DNA from: Bacillus thuringiensis
GTDB lineage: Bacteria; Bacillota; Bacilli; Bacillales; Bacillaceae_G
Assembly (NCBI RefSeq): GCF_014932895.1
Contig: NZ_JACYOF010000006.1
Location: forward strand, 124,001-188,000
Reading direction: 5' to 3'
DNA: 64,000 nucleotides
Shown here: positions 25,517 through 34,354 of the stretch, one piece after another
Numbering within the stretch: the stretch's first letter is position 1
Layout of the letters: every line of letters starts with the position of its first letter
Program-made: the position numbers and the translations under genes
Notes under the pieces: model-generated
What the model was told of the DNA's origin: nothing
Databases searched by the model: none
What the model saw: the letters and a program-made list of their open reading frames with translations, nothing else

Positions 25517-25957
25517 CCTGAATAACATAAAAATGCACCTTTCAAGAGATATCGTCTTGGGTTTAAGCTAATTTCTATATATTAAAAAGTCCCTTCAATA
25601 TTTAAAGGGACTTGTCTCCTGCTATTTTGGTTTATCTAAAAATTCATTTCATAGTTCATGATCTAGTATAATATTTTAATCAATTGTCAGGTATCTTCGT
25701 TCCCCCTAGTATTGGAGATATGTACATGATGAAATGGGGACAGATTGATTTACAAAACCAGTTTGTCCAAAATTAGAAGAATTTCATTCATCAAGTGTTT
25801 GGACTAATAACATAGGGTATGATTTCGTTAGAAATCTGCTTTTAGTTTGTTCCTTGTTAAATATTTTTACCAGAACACCTAAACGAATAACAATAATCTT
25901 ATTTTCACTTTAATAGAAGGACCTTGAAATAGAATTCTTTTTTTAGCTTTATGTACT
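25517..25957. other. Gene-free stretch with a terminator-like hairpin
   Basis: About 440 bp between the lysE relic and the heptapeptide-repeat gene. A stem AAAAAGTCCCTT/AAGGGACTT at 25584-25614 with a T-run on the minus strand could terminate the repeat-protein operon, although it lies 340 bp away. No coding region with a start and ribosome site is seen. Confidence 0.5.
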
Positions 25958-26818
25958 TTAATAAGCGTTTTTATAATCAGGTAGTTCTTCCGCATAGTCA
26001 GGTAATTCTTCTGCATAGTCAGGTAGTTCTTCCGCATAGTCAGGTAATTCTTCTGCATAGTCAGGTAGTTCTTCTGCATAGTCAGGTAGTTCTTCTGCAT
26101 AGTCAGGTAGTTCTTCCGCATAGTCAGGTAGTTCTTCCGCATAGTCAGGTAGTTCTTCCGCATAGTCAGGTAGTTCTTCCGCATAGTCAGGTAGTTCTTC
26201 CGCATAGTCAGGTAGTTCTTCCGCATAGTCAGGTAGTTCTTCCGCATAGTCAGGTAGTTCTTCCGCATAGTCAGGTAGTTCTTCCGCATAGTCAGGTAGT
26301 TCTTCCGCATAGTCAGGTAGTTCTTCCGCATAGTCAGGTAGTTCTTCCGCATAGTCAGGTAGTTCTTCCGCATAGTCAGGTAGTTCTTCCGCATAGTCAG
26401 GTAGTTCTTCCGCATAGTCAGGTAGTTCTTCCGCATAGTCAGGTAGTTCTTCCGCATAGTCAGGTAGTTCTTCCGCATAGTCAGGTAGTTCTTCCGCATA
26501 GTCAGGTAGTTCTTCCGCATAGTCAGGTAGTTCTTCCGCATAGTCAGGTAGTTCTTCCGCATAGTCAGGTAGTTCTTCCGCATAGTCAGGTAGTTCTTCC
26601 GCATAGTCAGGTAGTTCTTCCGCATAGTCAGGTAGTTCTTCCGCATAGTCAGGTAGTTCTTCCGCATAGTCAGGTAGTTCTTCCTCGTAATCAGGTAGTT
26701 CTTCCGCATAGTCAGACAGTTCTTCTGCATAGTCAGATAGTTCCTCTGCGTATGTATCTACTAAAACACCAAAAATAAATACTGCCGATAATAAAAAACT
26801 ACTTACTATTTTTTTCAT
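25958..26818 (-). CDS. Secreted heptapeptide-repeat protein; candidate multi-copy pro-pheromone
   Basis: 286 residues: a signal peptide (MKKIVSSFLLSAVFIFGVLV, likely cleavage near TYA), then 37 heptapeptides (AEELSDY twice, EEELPDY once, AEELPDY 34 times) and a KNAY tail. This frame is real because it alone has a signal peptide, ATG and ribosome site: TAGGAGGG, 6 nt from the ATG, overlaps the stop codon of the upstream regulator gene, implying translational coupling. RNPP regulators are usually followed by a short secreted propeptide whose C-terminal 5-8 residues are the signal. PapR7 is ADLPFEF, strikingly like AEELPDY. A precursor releasing many copies is inferred. A secreted acidic structural or metal-binding repeat protein is the alternative. 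There is no Lys or Arg in the array. Confidence 0.8.
   Translation of the reverse strand: MKKIVSSFLLSAVFIFGVLVDTYAEELSDYAEELSDYAEELPDYEEELPDYAEELPDYAEELPDYAEELPDYAEELPDYAEELPDYAEELPDYAEELPDYAEELPDYAEELPDYAEELPDYAEELPDYAEELPDYAEELPDYAEELPDYAEELPDYAEELPDYAEELPDYAEELPDYAEELPDYAEELPDYAEELPDYAEELPDYAEELPDYAEELPDYAEELPDYAEELPDYAEELPDYAEELPDYAEELPDYAEELPDYAEELPDYAEELPDYAEELPDYKNAY
25973..26749 (-). repeat. 21-bp tandem array, 37 units
   Basis: Exactly 37 contiguous 21-bp units with no spacers. On the coding strand the core unit is GCGGAAGAACTACCTGACTA plus T, encoding AEELPDY. Central units are identical to one another. The first four units (coding 5' end) and the last six or so carry base changes such as TCT for TCC and AAT for AGT. 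The uniform core with diverged ends suggests recent expansion by slippage or unequal recombination. Because the unit is a multiple of three, all frames stay open, which creates false ORFs. Confidence 0.97.
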
Positions 26819-26829
26819 AAATATCCCTC

Positions 26830-28104
26830 CTAATTCATTTTTTTCCTTAAATCAAAGCATAGTTCATAGTAATAACTACTCTTTTTATATTGGTGTATTT
26901 TTTTGGATTCCTTTCCGATAATTTCATAAAAGTGTGATAGTAATTTTATATCATTTGTTTCGATAAAACGAGGAATCGCTTTACTTTCTAAAAATTCTAT
27001 AAATTCAATATCTGTTTTCTCAATTTGATACTTAATTATTTCTAGTTGTATAACTTTGTTTGATGTCCAACAGTTCTTACTTGATTGTTCAAGGCCAATA
27101 TTAATCCATTTTAATGCAGTCTGTAATTGTCCATGCTCTTTTAATACCGTAGCGAGTTCTACTAGTACATTTAAGTATGATTCAGAGGTAGAATCTAAGT
27201 AATTTAGGGTTTGAGTATAATAGCCTATTGATTCCTCGTAATTCTTTAACTTACTATAGATATATCCAAGATTATGAAGAGTTTTAATATAAATGGTGCG
27301 ATATTCTAAACCACTTGCTACATTAATTATTCGATTATAAATTTCAATGGCTTTTGAATACTCCTTAAGTCGTCCATAATTGACACCTAAAAGAAGGTGA
27401 CACTCAAGGCTCCTATTAAAAAATAGCTTATCATTAAATATAGTCAAGGATTTTTCCGCATAAACTAGCGCCATCTTAGTATTGAAAATGTTAGTGTAAG
27501 TTAAAGATAGATGAAAAAAAAATTCGGGATCTTCGTTATCAGGATTATTAAAGAAATGGATAACCTTTTCCAAATTTTCTATCCCCCGAAGAAAGTCGTG
27601 GTTAATAGTGCATTGATAGAGTCCTAAAAAATACTCTAGATATGTTCTTTGGTGATTATTTAACTTATCTTTATTTTTAAGTAACGTATCCATTATAGAT
27701 ACAATATTTTTTTTGCACTTTTTATGAATGAAGTATCGAAGGCTGATAAGATCATAGTAAAAAATTATATCTGTAAAGTAAACGTTATCGATCATAGAGT
27801 CAATAGTATTTTTTAATCGATCGATAACTATGCTTTCCTCACGCTTGATTATTGCTTGATACCATCTCTCTAAATTAATTATAATATTCTCCTTATCTAA
27901 ATTCAGATTATCAATACAAATATTGACTCTTTTTAAGAGCAAGGTAAGGATTTCTTTACTAGGAGTAATTTTGGAATTTTCAACTTTACTAAGGTACGGT
28001 ATTGAGCATATACCAGCAGAGAGTTCTTGTTGAGTCAAATTTTTTTTCGTTCGTAAATAAAATAATAGTTTTCCATAGTCGACTTTGTTGCTTTGGATTC
28101 TCAC
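26830..28104 (-). CDS. RNPP-type quorum-sensing regulator (HTH plus TPR)
   Basis: 424 residues from the GTG at 28104, 6 nt after AGGAGGAGG; the longer frame upstream begins before that ribosome site. The N-terminal XRE helix-turn-helix (about 9-60: LRTKKNLTQQELSAGICSIP, then YLSKVENSKITPS) is followed by an all-helical TPR array to the end, with clear repeats such as RLKEYSKAIEIYNRIINVA and KLKNYEESIGYYTQTLNYLD. This is the layout of PlcR, NprR and related regulators, which bind re-imported signalling peptides in the TPR groove. It is followed, with 11 nt between, by the secreted repeat protein, the normal position of a cognate propeptide. Targets are unknown; candidates are the neighbouring secreted-protein genes. 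Confidence 0.88.
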   Translation of the reverse strand: MRIQSNKVDYGKLLFYLRTKKNLTQQELSAGICSIPYLSKVENSKITPSKEILTLLLKRVNICIDNLNLDKENIIINLERWYQAIIKREESIVIDRLKNTIDSMIDNVYFTDIIFYYDLISLRYFIHKKCKKNIVSIMDTLLKNKDKLNNHQRTYLEYFLGLYQCTINHDFLRGIENLEKVIHFFNNPDNEDPEFFFHLSLTYTNIFNTKMALVYAEKSLTIFNDKLFFNRSLECHLLLGVNYGRLKEYSKAIEIYNRIINVASGLEYRTIYIKTLHNLGYIYSKLKNYEESIGYYTQTLNYLDSTSESYLNVLVELATVLKEHGQLQTALKWINIGLEQSSKNCWTSNKVIQLEIIKYQIEKTDIEFIEFLESKAIPRFIETNDIKLLSHFYEIIGKESKKIHQYKKSSYYYELCFDLRKKMN

Positions 28105-28406
28105 CACTTTCCTCCTCCTAATACGAATTTCAATATATTTCCTTTTAATCATCATATTCCCATATTAGCAGATGTGGTGTGTTTTTTCTATTTCTTTTTG
28201 CTATAATTCACAATATTTTAACTCTTCGATACATTCATGCGGCATATAATCTCTAAATAATGAACCAACAAGTCACACACATTGAAAATGAAGTACCATG
28301 TATAATACTAAAAAATACAACGATATATAATGAGTATAAAAATCCAGTGCAACGAGAGCTGGAATACATAGAAATAATAGTTATAAATATTTTGTTTTAT
28401 CATTTT
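28105..28406 (-). promoter_or_regulatory. Upstream region of the RNPP regulator
   Basis: About 300 bp without a gene. On the minus strand an extended -10 element (TGCTAATAT) lies about 50 bp before the regulator's GTG start. No PlcR box (TATGNANNNNTNCATA) was found, so this regulator probably uses a different operator. No other feature seen. Confidence 0.4.
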
Positions 28407-29621
28407 TCATTGGTCATCTACGATAATAAAATCATATGAAGGAGCATACTTTCCTTTGATTTTAATCTTCTGCTTTATTTTTTCCAAACCATTTATTTCT
28501 TGATTCTTTTCTTGTCTCCCCGTACCAAGATGATATGACTGTATCATATATTTATTTTTCAAATGATTGTATCTAAAAAGATACACTTTGTCGTCCTTAA
28601 AATAAATTTGTTCATCAAAATATTTGGTGGACTTGTCGATATCAATGAAAGAAAAGGCCTTCTCGACTTTTGTTGTTCGGGTATCAAACGTATAGACGTC
28701 TCCTAACCCATCTACGTAATACAGACTACCCTCAAAAATATTCATGGATTTTTTGCTGAATGGTCTTTCCGGGCCAAATTCTTCTACATTGGTATATTTT
28801 ATGAATGGAAATATTTCTCTTTTAAATGTATTCTTATCAATTCTCATAAGAGAGACATCCATGTTTTTTTCATCCTTCATGTCACTAATAATCACGTAGT
28901 AATAGTTTTCATCTGCTTCAATTGAAGAAGTAGTCATAGTTACATTTTCTGGTTGTTTCCATTCAGTGAGTCGGCTGATTTTAAAGGTATTGTCGCTCAA
29001 CTTACCTTCCAACAATTGGTATTCATCAGTTTTGGTATTTTCTAGATTCCTTGTCACCATTATTATTCGATCGTTAAGCAGGTTAGATGAATCTATATAG
29101 TAAGGGATACTATCATTCTTAAAGCCTTTTTCATTCCCCCAGTATACATCGGAACTATATTTACCGTTTTCCGTGAATCCTGAATTAAAAATGCTAATAA
29201 ATACTCCCTCACTTTCCAAGTATCCTGAATATTCACCAGTATGCTGCTCTTTCTCAAGTTTAAATTCCTTGTGCTCCTTTCCAACAATATGTATCTTGTC
29301 TTTTTCCTCTAGGAAAACCCGCCCCTTACTTTTAGCCATTTTCCCAAGCTCCAATCCCTTCATTTTCATACTCTTTGCCTTACCGCTCTTATCGATAAAG
29401 GCTGCATAGCTCATCCCTTCATCTTTTCCTGTATCCTGATCTGCAGTGGTAGAAAAATAAACAACAGACCATACATCCTTAATAGACTCTTCTGCCAACT
29501 CTTTTTTCTTAATTTCGGAACTCATACGTTCATTCTCTGACCCAAACATATGGTTTACAACAAAGATAAAGACCACTATTATACTTAATGCACCAACTAT
29601 AACTAGCATACGCCTTTTCAA
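28407..29621 (-). CDS. Membrane-anchored extracytoplasmic protein of unknown function
   Basis: 404 residues starting at a TTG 7 nt after AAGGAGG. One N-terminal anchor or uncleaved signal (LVIVGALSIIVVFIFVVNHM) is followed by a large outside domain rich in Lys/Glu with beta-strand patterns and repeated aromatic blade-like segments (YYVDGLGDVYTFDTRTTKVE, IYFKDDKVYLFRYN), suggestive of a beta-propeller. There is no Cys lipobox. It lies between the RNPP regulator and a secreted papain-fold protein on the same strand. I do not recognise a family. Confidence 0.75.
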   Translation of the reverse strand: MKRRMLVIVGALSIIVVFIFVVNHMFGSENERMSSEIKKKELAEESIKDVWSVVYFSTTADQDTGKDEGMSYAAFIDKSGKAKSMKMKGLELGKMAKSKGRVFLEEKDKIHIVGKEHKEFKLEKEQHTGEYSGYLESEGVFISIFNSGFTENGKYSSDVYWGNEKGFKNDSIPYYIDSSNLLNDRIIMVTRNLENTKTDEYQLLEGKLSDNTFKISRLTEWKQPENVTMTTSSIEADENYYYVIISDMKDEKNMDVSLMRIDKNTFKREIFPFIKYTNVEEFGPERPFSKKSMNIFEGSLYYVDGLGDVYTFDTRTTKVEKAFSFIDIDKSTKYFDEQIYFKDDKVYLFRYNHLKNKYMIQSYHLGTGRQEKNQEINGLEKIKQKIKIKGKYAPSYDFIIVDDQ

Positions 29622-29675
29622 AAGGACTCCTCCTTGTCACACCTTTGATAATCTTTTTAATCAGTTAAACAAAAG

Positions 29676-29718
29676 GAAGAGACAGATAAAACTGTGAATA
29701 GTTTTACCTATCTCTCTA
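29676..29718 (-). terminator. Terminator of the YiiX-like gene
   Basis: On the minus strand AGAGAGATAGGTAAAACT pairs with AGTTTTATCTGTCTCT (one mismatch), followed by a T-rich tract, 10 bp after the stop codon. Confidence 0.8.
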
Positions 29719-29727
29719 CTGTTTATT

Positions 29728-30483
29728 TCATCTAAATGTCTTTATTGTGGACGTATAACCTGAATCTCTAATATCACGTGGGTACACCCCTAAACCACCG
29801 TCTTTATCTAAATCAATATTTGCCTTTAACAAGAACGCTGACCATACTAGTTTCGAACAGTTTTTTGCTCCATCATGACCAGTATTTCGGTTGTTCATAA
29901 AATTATAAGAATACGGCTCTCCTACTTCACTATAAGCCCAATTTACAGCATTTTCTTTATTCTGAGTAGATGTACTGACAGTTTGAATTACAGCACCAGC
30001 ATCGACTAATCGATTAGATGTTTTAATGGTGCGTACCCCTGTGGAGGGAACGGATTCAACAATTGTATCTGGCAAGTAATACATCCCAACATGCCCATGG
30101 TCTAAATAAGCTGTTTGTGAAGGTGTGTAATAAATATTTCCTTTTGTACTGTTGGTGATAGTATATACCCCACCTGAACCACCCATTGTTTGGAAATCTG
30201 ATTTTTCATTTGTCTTTTCTGCCTCTTTTTGTCCTTGTATCGAATTATTTGTCGCTTCTTTAAGATATGTCTTGAGAACTTCCTCAACTTTCATATTTTG
30301 AGATTCAGCCAATGCTTCCGCTTCTTTTAATACTTGTTCAGAAGCCACATCAGGCTGCAGTTTCACGATTTCCTGAAGATAGATTTCAACATCTGATTTT
30401 TCAGCATATGCTGTCATAGGAACAAATCCACCTGCTAATAAACCTGCTGTCATAGCTACATTCAACATTTTCTTTTTGAACAT
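29728..30483 (-). CDS. Secreted permuted papain-fold (YiiX/NlpC-P60-like) hydrolase
   Basis: 251 residues. A signal peptide (cleavage near AYA-EK, about 27), a helical Gln/Glu-rich region (about 28-95), then a circularly permuted NlpC/P60-type domain (about 105-245). The active-site His (HGHVGMYY, about 130) precedes the Cys (NCSKLVWSA, about 209), as in the YiiX/YebB/YycO group. Such enzymes hydrolyse amide or ester bonds in cell-wall or lipid compounds; the substrate is unknown. It has its own terminator. It may belong to the regulon of the nearby RNPP system, as many exported hydrolases do in this genus, but no shared box was found. Confidence 0.82.
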   Translation of the reverse strand: MFKKKMLNVAMTAGLLAGGFVPMTAYAEKSDVEIYLQEIVKLQPDVASEQVLKEAEALAESQNMKVEEVLKTYLKEATNNSIQGQKEAEKTNEKSDFQTMGGSGGVYTITNSTKGNIYYTPSQTAYLDHGHVGMYYLPDTIVESVPSTGVRTIKTSNRLVDAGAVIQTVSTSTQNKENAVNWAYSEVGEPYSYNFMNNRNTGHDGAKNCSKLVWSAFLLKANIDLDKDGGLGVYPRDIRDSGYTSTIKTFR

Positions 30484-30806
30484 TCCCTGTCCCCCATTTC
30501 TTTCTATTTCATTAATTAAGGAAGTTATAAATATAACTAACTCATCTACTTATATTCTACAAGGCTTCATTCTGGAGGGATATTGAAAAACTGATAACAA
30601 AAAAGTGTGAGATACTAAGTTTATTTTTTGATATTTTATCAACATGACTACGTCTGTAGATTAGAACCCTCTCTATTTAAGTGTGATTTTACAGCGGTTT
30701 TAACTATAGTAAATGTGAAACAATAGTTCAAGATTGGAAATGAAAACCTCCTTAACTGATATAATCAAAAACCCCCCCTTACTTTAAAAAGAAAGGGGGG
30801 CGTTTT
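30484..30806. other. Intergenic stretch with RND-gene terminator
   Basis: About 320 bp. A strong stem AACCCCCCCTT/AAGGGGGGCG at 30766-30808 with a T-run on the minus strand ends the RND gene. The remaining ~270 bp should hold the promoter of the papain-fold gene; no other structure is evident. Confidence 0.7.
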
Positions 30807-33800
30807 TTAGAAGGATGAATGCTCATCCTCATCAAGAATAGCATTTTTTTTCTTAAACATACGTTTTAGCTTATTAGCGGCATCCTCAAAGAGCACATAT
30901 ACTACTGGTACAAACAAAAGTGTAACTAATACAGAGAATGATAAGCCAAAGATAAGTGCAATCGCCATTGGCTTTTGATATTGCCCTGCATGTCCAGTTG
31001 TAATTGCTAAAGGTATTGCCCCAAATACAGTAGTGATATAGGTAATGAAGATTGGGCGAATACGTTCCTTACAAGCTCTTTTAATCGCTTCATAACGTGG
31101 TTGTTTTAATAGACGAAGCTGCTTAACACGATCGATTAATAAGATTCCATTATTCACTACTATCCCAATTAAGATGAGCATACCCATGGCTGATAACAGA
31201 TTCAGTTCTGTATTTGTAATAAAAAGGCCTATTAACACACCTGTTAATGTTAATGGTATTACAAACATCACAACAACCGGATGAATGAGACTATTAAATT
31301 GGATAGACATAATAGCAAACACTAGCAACAGAGCAATTAGTAGTACGAGATACATCTCGTTAGATGTATTTTGTTGCTGCTCTATGTCACCACCTACAAC
31401 AATAGAATACCCTGGATCTAATTTATAACGATCGACGACTTTTTGAATTTCATTGCTGATTGCTCCCAAGTCCCTTCCTTTAATATCCCCCAGGATTTGA
31501 ATAGTACGTTGCCCATCTTGGTGCTTAATTTCAGAAGGGGATGTATACGCCTCATATGTTACATACTTACTTAACGGTTTACTACCGCTAGGTGTATTGA
31601 TGGTCAATTTCTCAAGTGTAGCAGGATCCTGCAAGTTAGCTCCAAAAGATAGATAAATTGGCAGTAATCCTTCTTTTCCCTTTATGTTTCCAAGTTGTTT
31701 ATTGAGAGAAAGTAAGTCTAATTGGCTCTTAATATCCGAAGGCGTGAGAGCATCTTGAATCAATTGGTTCGGTTTCACCGTTACAACATTTTCCTTTTTA
31801 CTGTTATTAAGTGTATTAGTAACCCCTTGGACACCTTCAATTTTAGAGATTTCTTTACTCAAATTTTTGGTTATATTTTCAATTTGATCAAATTCTTTAC
31901 CTTTAATGGAAATCTGTATTGGATAAGTAACAGATCCAGAAGCTGTGATTGGGTAATCCTTAGACATTTTTTGTAAATCCTTATGAATCATTGCATTGAT
32001 TTCATCCTGTGTCTTAGTCGCTTTGTCTTCAGGCGTCATTTTCACATAAACATACATGCGGTTTCCATCAAGCTTGCGAACATTATATGCTTCTATATCC
32101 GGTGTTTTAGATAAAAATTCTGATATCCCTTTCGCAACATTCTCTCTATCTTTAACTGTTGTGTTTTGTTCAAGTCCCACATAAAATTCCGCCTGTCGAT
32201 TGTAAAAGTCCGGAATCAAAGTCGCAGGTACAGCAAACGATAACAATAAAGAAGCTGCTGCAACTGTAAGAAATATAGCCATCACGCCTAATTTTCTTCG
32301 TGTATTCTTGGACATCCAATCTATATACTGATTATATTTAGTTAATAATTTGTTTGTCTTTTCTATCTTTTTCTTCTTTTTCACCTTAAGCATTTTTTCC
32401 GATAAAACCGGGATGAATGTAAAAGATATGATGACCGAGGTAATCTGGCTGAATACAATGACGATAGATAATATTTTCGCAAACTCCCCAATCTGACCGC
32501 TAATAAGACCAATTGGTAAGAAGACTGTCATAGTCGTTAGCGTCGAAGCTAAGACTGGCGTAAACACCTCTTTTGTCCCCTGCAGTGTAGCAGTTCTGTC
32601 ATCAAGTCCCATTTCTTTTTTCTGATAGATAGATTCGAGTATAACGATGGATGAGTCTACAATCATTCCAAGCCCAATACCAAGTGCCAAAATACTAATT
32701 AAGTTCATGCTCATGTTAAAAAGAGCCATCAACATAAAAGTAAGCAGTACAGTAATCGGAATAGATACACCAATAATAGCTGTTGCACCAAAGTTCCGGA
32801 GTAGGACGAAAAGAACGATAACAACCAAAATCCCTCCATATACTACATTATCTTGCAAGCTACCAATAGAGTCTTTTACAAAATCTGACTGTACAATAGT
32901 TTCTTCCATTGTAAAGCCTTTGGTAAGGCCCTCTTTTTTAATCTTATCTATCTCTGCACGAACTGCTTTGGTCATTTCAGCCTGCGTCACATCATTCGTA
33001 CGTCCGATAGATACCCATATATACTTACTGTCGCCATCTCGCCATAACTCTTGATTATTACGACTTTCTACAATACTAATATCTGCAATATCTGCAAGAA
33101 GGACCAACTTTCCATTAGCTGGGATTGTAATATTTTTGATTTCTTCCACACTGTCTAATCTAGTATTCCATCTTATAGAAGACTGATTATCATTATTATC
33201 AACCTTCCCCACGGAAACATTTGAATTTTGTTGGTTAAGAATGTCTTCAATTTGGCTAAATTTTATCCCGTATTGGTTCAACTTTTCATAATCTAATTCA
33301 ATCAAAGCTCTTTTTTCATTTTGACCGACAACCCTTACTTCTCGCACTTCCCTTAACGATTCTAGTCTTGGCTTTAATGTGTTTTCAACGAAAGAAGTCA
33401 TCTTGCTAAGATCACCATCATAAAGATCTAAGAACATTTCATAAAGCTGTGAAGTTGTACTCCTAAGCGTTTTCACCTCATCAATTTTGGGAAGATCCTT
33501 TTGTATTTCTCCCATCGCTTCTTTCAATTTTTGATAGGCTTTATCACCATTTTTTTCTTGGAATGTTACCTTTATAGAACTCAACCCTTCAGTCGAAGTT
33601 GATTCATAAGACGTGATTCCCTCAACACCTGCTAACTTATCTTCAATTGGATTTGTTACCTGCTCCTCCACATCTACTGCGGACATGCTTTGGGCATATG
33701 CAGAAATAGTAGCTGTGTCGTAATTAACTTCCGGGTAAAACTGGTTTTCAAGCTTATCAATAAAAACAACACTCATCGCGAGCAGCAACAGCAACGAAAA

Positions 33801-33845
33801 ACCTACAATCAATTTTCTTTCTAACAAAAGTTTAAGCCAACCCAT
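30807..33845 (-). CDS. RND-family efflux pump (AcrB/SwrC-like)
   Basis: 1012 residues from the ATG at 33845 behind GGAGGAAGGGG (a longer frame has no better start). Twelve membrane helices in two halves: TM1 at about 10-30, TM2-6 at about 335-500, TM7 near 535-555, TM8-12 at about 845-1000. Two large extracytoplasmic loops lie between. Hallmarks include GIGLGMIVDSSIVILESIYQ (TM4 region with the proton-relay Asp) and GIVVNNGILLIDRV in the second half. Gram-positive members such as SwrC export surfactin-like lipopeptides. It lies beside a PadR/HAAS pair and an NRPS/PKS operon, so it may export or confer tolerance to that product; this is inferred from position only. Confidence 0.93.
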   Translation of the reverse strand: MGWLKLLLERKLIVGFSLLLLLAMSVVFIDKLENQFYPEVNYDTATISAYAQSMSAVDVEEQVTNPIEDKLAGVEGITSYESTSTEGLSSIKVTFQEKNGDKAYQKLKEAMGEIQKDLPKIDEVKTLRSTTSQLYEMFLDLYDGDLSKMTSFVENTLKPRLESLREVREVRVVGQNEKRALIELDYEKLNQYGIKFSQIEDILNQQNSNVSVGKVDNNDNQSSIRWNTRLDSVEEIKNITIPANGKLVLLADIADISIVESRNNQELWRDGDSKYIWVSIGRTNDVTQAEMTKAVRAEIDKIKKEGLTKGFTMEETIVQSDFVKDSIGSLQDNVVYGGILVVIVLFVLLRNFGATAIIGVSIPITVLLTFMLMALFNMSMNLISILALGIGLGMIVDSSIVILESIYQKKEMGLDDRTATLQGTKEVFTPVLASTLTTMTVFLPIGLISGQIGEFAKILSIVIVFSQITSVIISFTFIPVLSEKMLKVKKKKKIEKTNKLLTKYNQYIDWMSKNTRRKLGVMAIFLTVAAASLLLSFAVPATLIPDFYNRQAEFYVGLEQNTTVKDRENVAKGISEFLSKTPDIEAYNVRKLDGNRMYVYVKMTPEDKATKTQDEINAMIHKDLQKMSKDYPITASGSVTYPIQISIKGKEFDQIENITKNLSKEISKIEGVQGVTNTLNNSKKENVVTVKPNQLIQDALTPSDIKSQLDLLSLNKQLGNIKGKEGLLPIYLSFGANLQDPATLEKLTINTPSGSKPLSKYVTYEAYTSPSEIKHQDGQRTIQILGDIKGRDLGAISNEIQKVVDRYKLDPGYSIVVGGDIEQQQNTSNEMYLVLLIALLLVFAIMSIQFNSLIHPVVVMFVIPLTLTGVLIGLFITNTELNLLSAMGMLILIGIVVNNGILLIDRVKQLRLLKQPRYEAIKRACKERIRPIFITYITTVFGAIPLAITTGHAGQYQKPMAIALIFGLSFSVLVTLLFVPVVYVLFEDAANKLKRMFKKKNAILDEDEHSSF

Positions 33846-33959
33846 ATTTCCCCTTCCTCCGTTCAAAAAATTTAATGTTATGTAAATATATTACACCTTT
33901 CATAATACTCTAAACAATTATATTTTTCAAAAAATTATATTTTTTTTAGAGATATATAT

Positions 33960-33988
33960 TTGACTTGAGTATAATCACTCGATATAAT
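33960..33988 (+). promoter_or_regulatory. Sigma-A promoter giving a leaderless padR transcript
   Basis: Consensus-like -35 TTGACT (33960-33965) and -10 TATAAT (33983-33988) are separated by 17 bp. The PadR ATG begins 7 bp after the -10, so transcription should start at or next to the ATG, and there is no ribosome site. The spacer contains a partly palindromic TTGAGTATAATCACTCGA, a possible autoregulatory operator that would also face the divergent RND gene. Confidence 0.7.
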
Positions 33989-33994
33989 CAAATC

Positions 33995-34354
33995 ATGGAT
34001 AGAATAACAATTATTAAAGGCAGTCTCGAAATATGTGTTTTAAGTATTTTGTACAAAAAGCGAAGTTATGGTTATGAAATCATGAAAGAGCTAGAAAACT
34101 ACAATATTAAATTGAAAGGATTAGGAAGCATTTATCCTATACTAACTCGAATCAAAGAAAAACAACTTGTCAATGTAACAAAAGAGTTTGGTATAGATGA
34201 GCGCCCGCGTATCTACTATGAATTAAATGAAAAAGGAATTCAGTTTTTAAAACAAGAAATTAAAGAATGGTATGAAATTCAACATGATATTCGCACCCTT
34301 TTAACGGACAATGCCATGGACCTTAAGGAGGTAGAATTGAAAAATGAAATCTGA
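33995..34354 (+). CDS. PadR-family transcriptional regulator
   Basis: 119 residues from the ATG at 33995 (a TTG ten codons upstream lies inside the promoter and is unlikely). Winged helix PadR domain over about 5-85: IIKGSLEICVLSILYKKRSY, GYEIMKELEN, SIYPILTRIKEKQLVNV, RIYYELNEKGIQFL. It is divergent from the RND pump and overlaps the next gene by 11 bp. PadR proteins of this size repress efflux or membrane-protein genes and are released by small molecules. Likely targets are itself, its partner and the RND pump. A decayed relative sits at 22.7 kb. Confidence 0.92.
   Translation: MDRITIIKGSLEICVLSILYKKRSYGYEIMKELENYNIKLKGLGSIYPILTRIKEKQLVNVTKEFGIDERPRIYYELNEKGIQFLKQEIKEWYEIQHDIRTLLTDNAMDLKEVELKNEI

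Noticed and set aside
25973-26749. CRISPR array
   Set aside because: Units are 21 bp, contiguous and without unique spacers, and no cas genes are near. It is a coding tandem repeat.
25951-26778. Plus-strand ORF of HSQVVLP repeats and a second minus-strand ORF of MRKNYLT repeats over the 26-kb array
   Set aside because: The 21-bp unit keeps all frames open. Only the AEELPDY frame has a signal peptide, a start codon and a good ribosome site coupled to the upstream gene.
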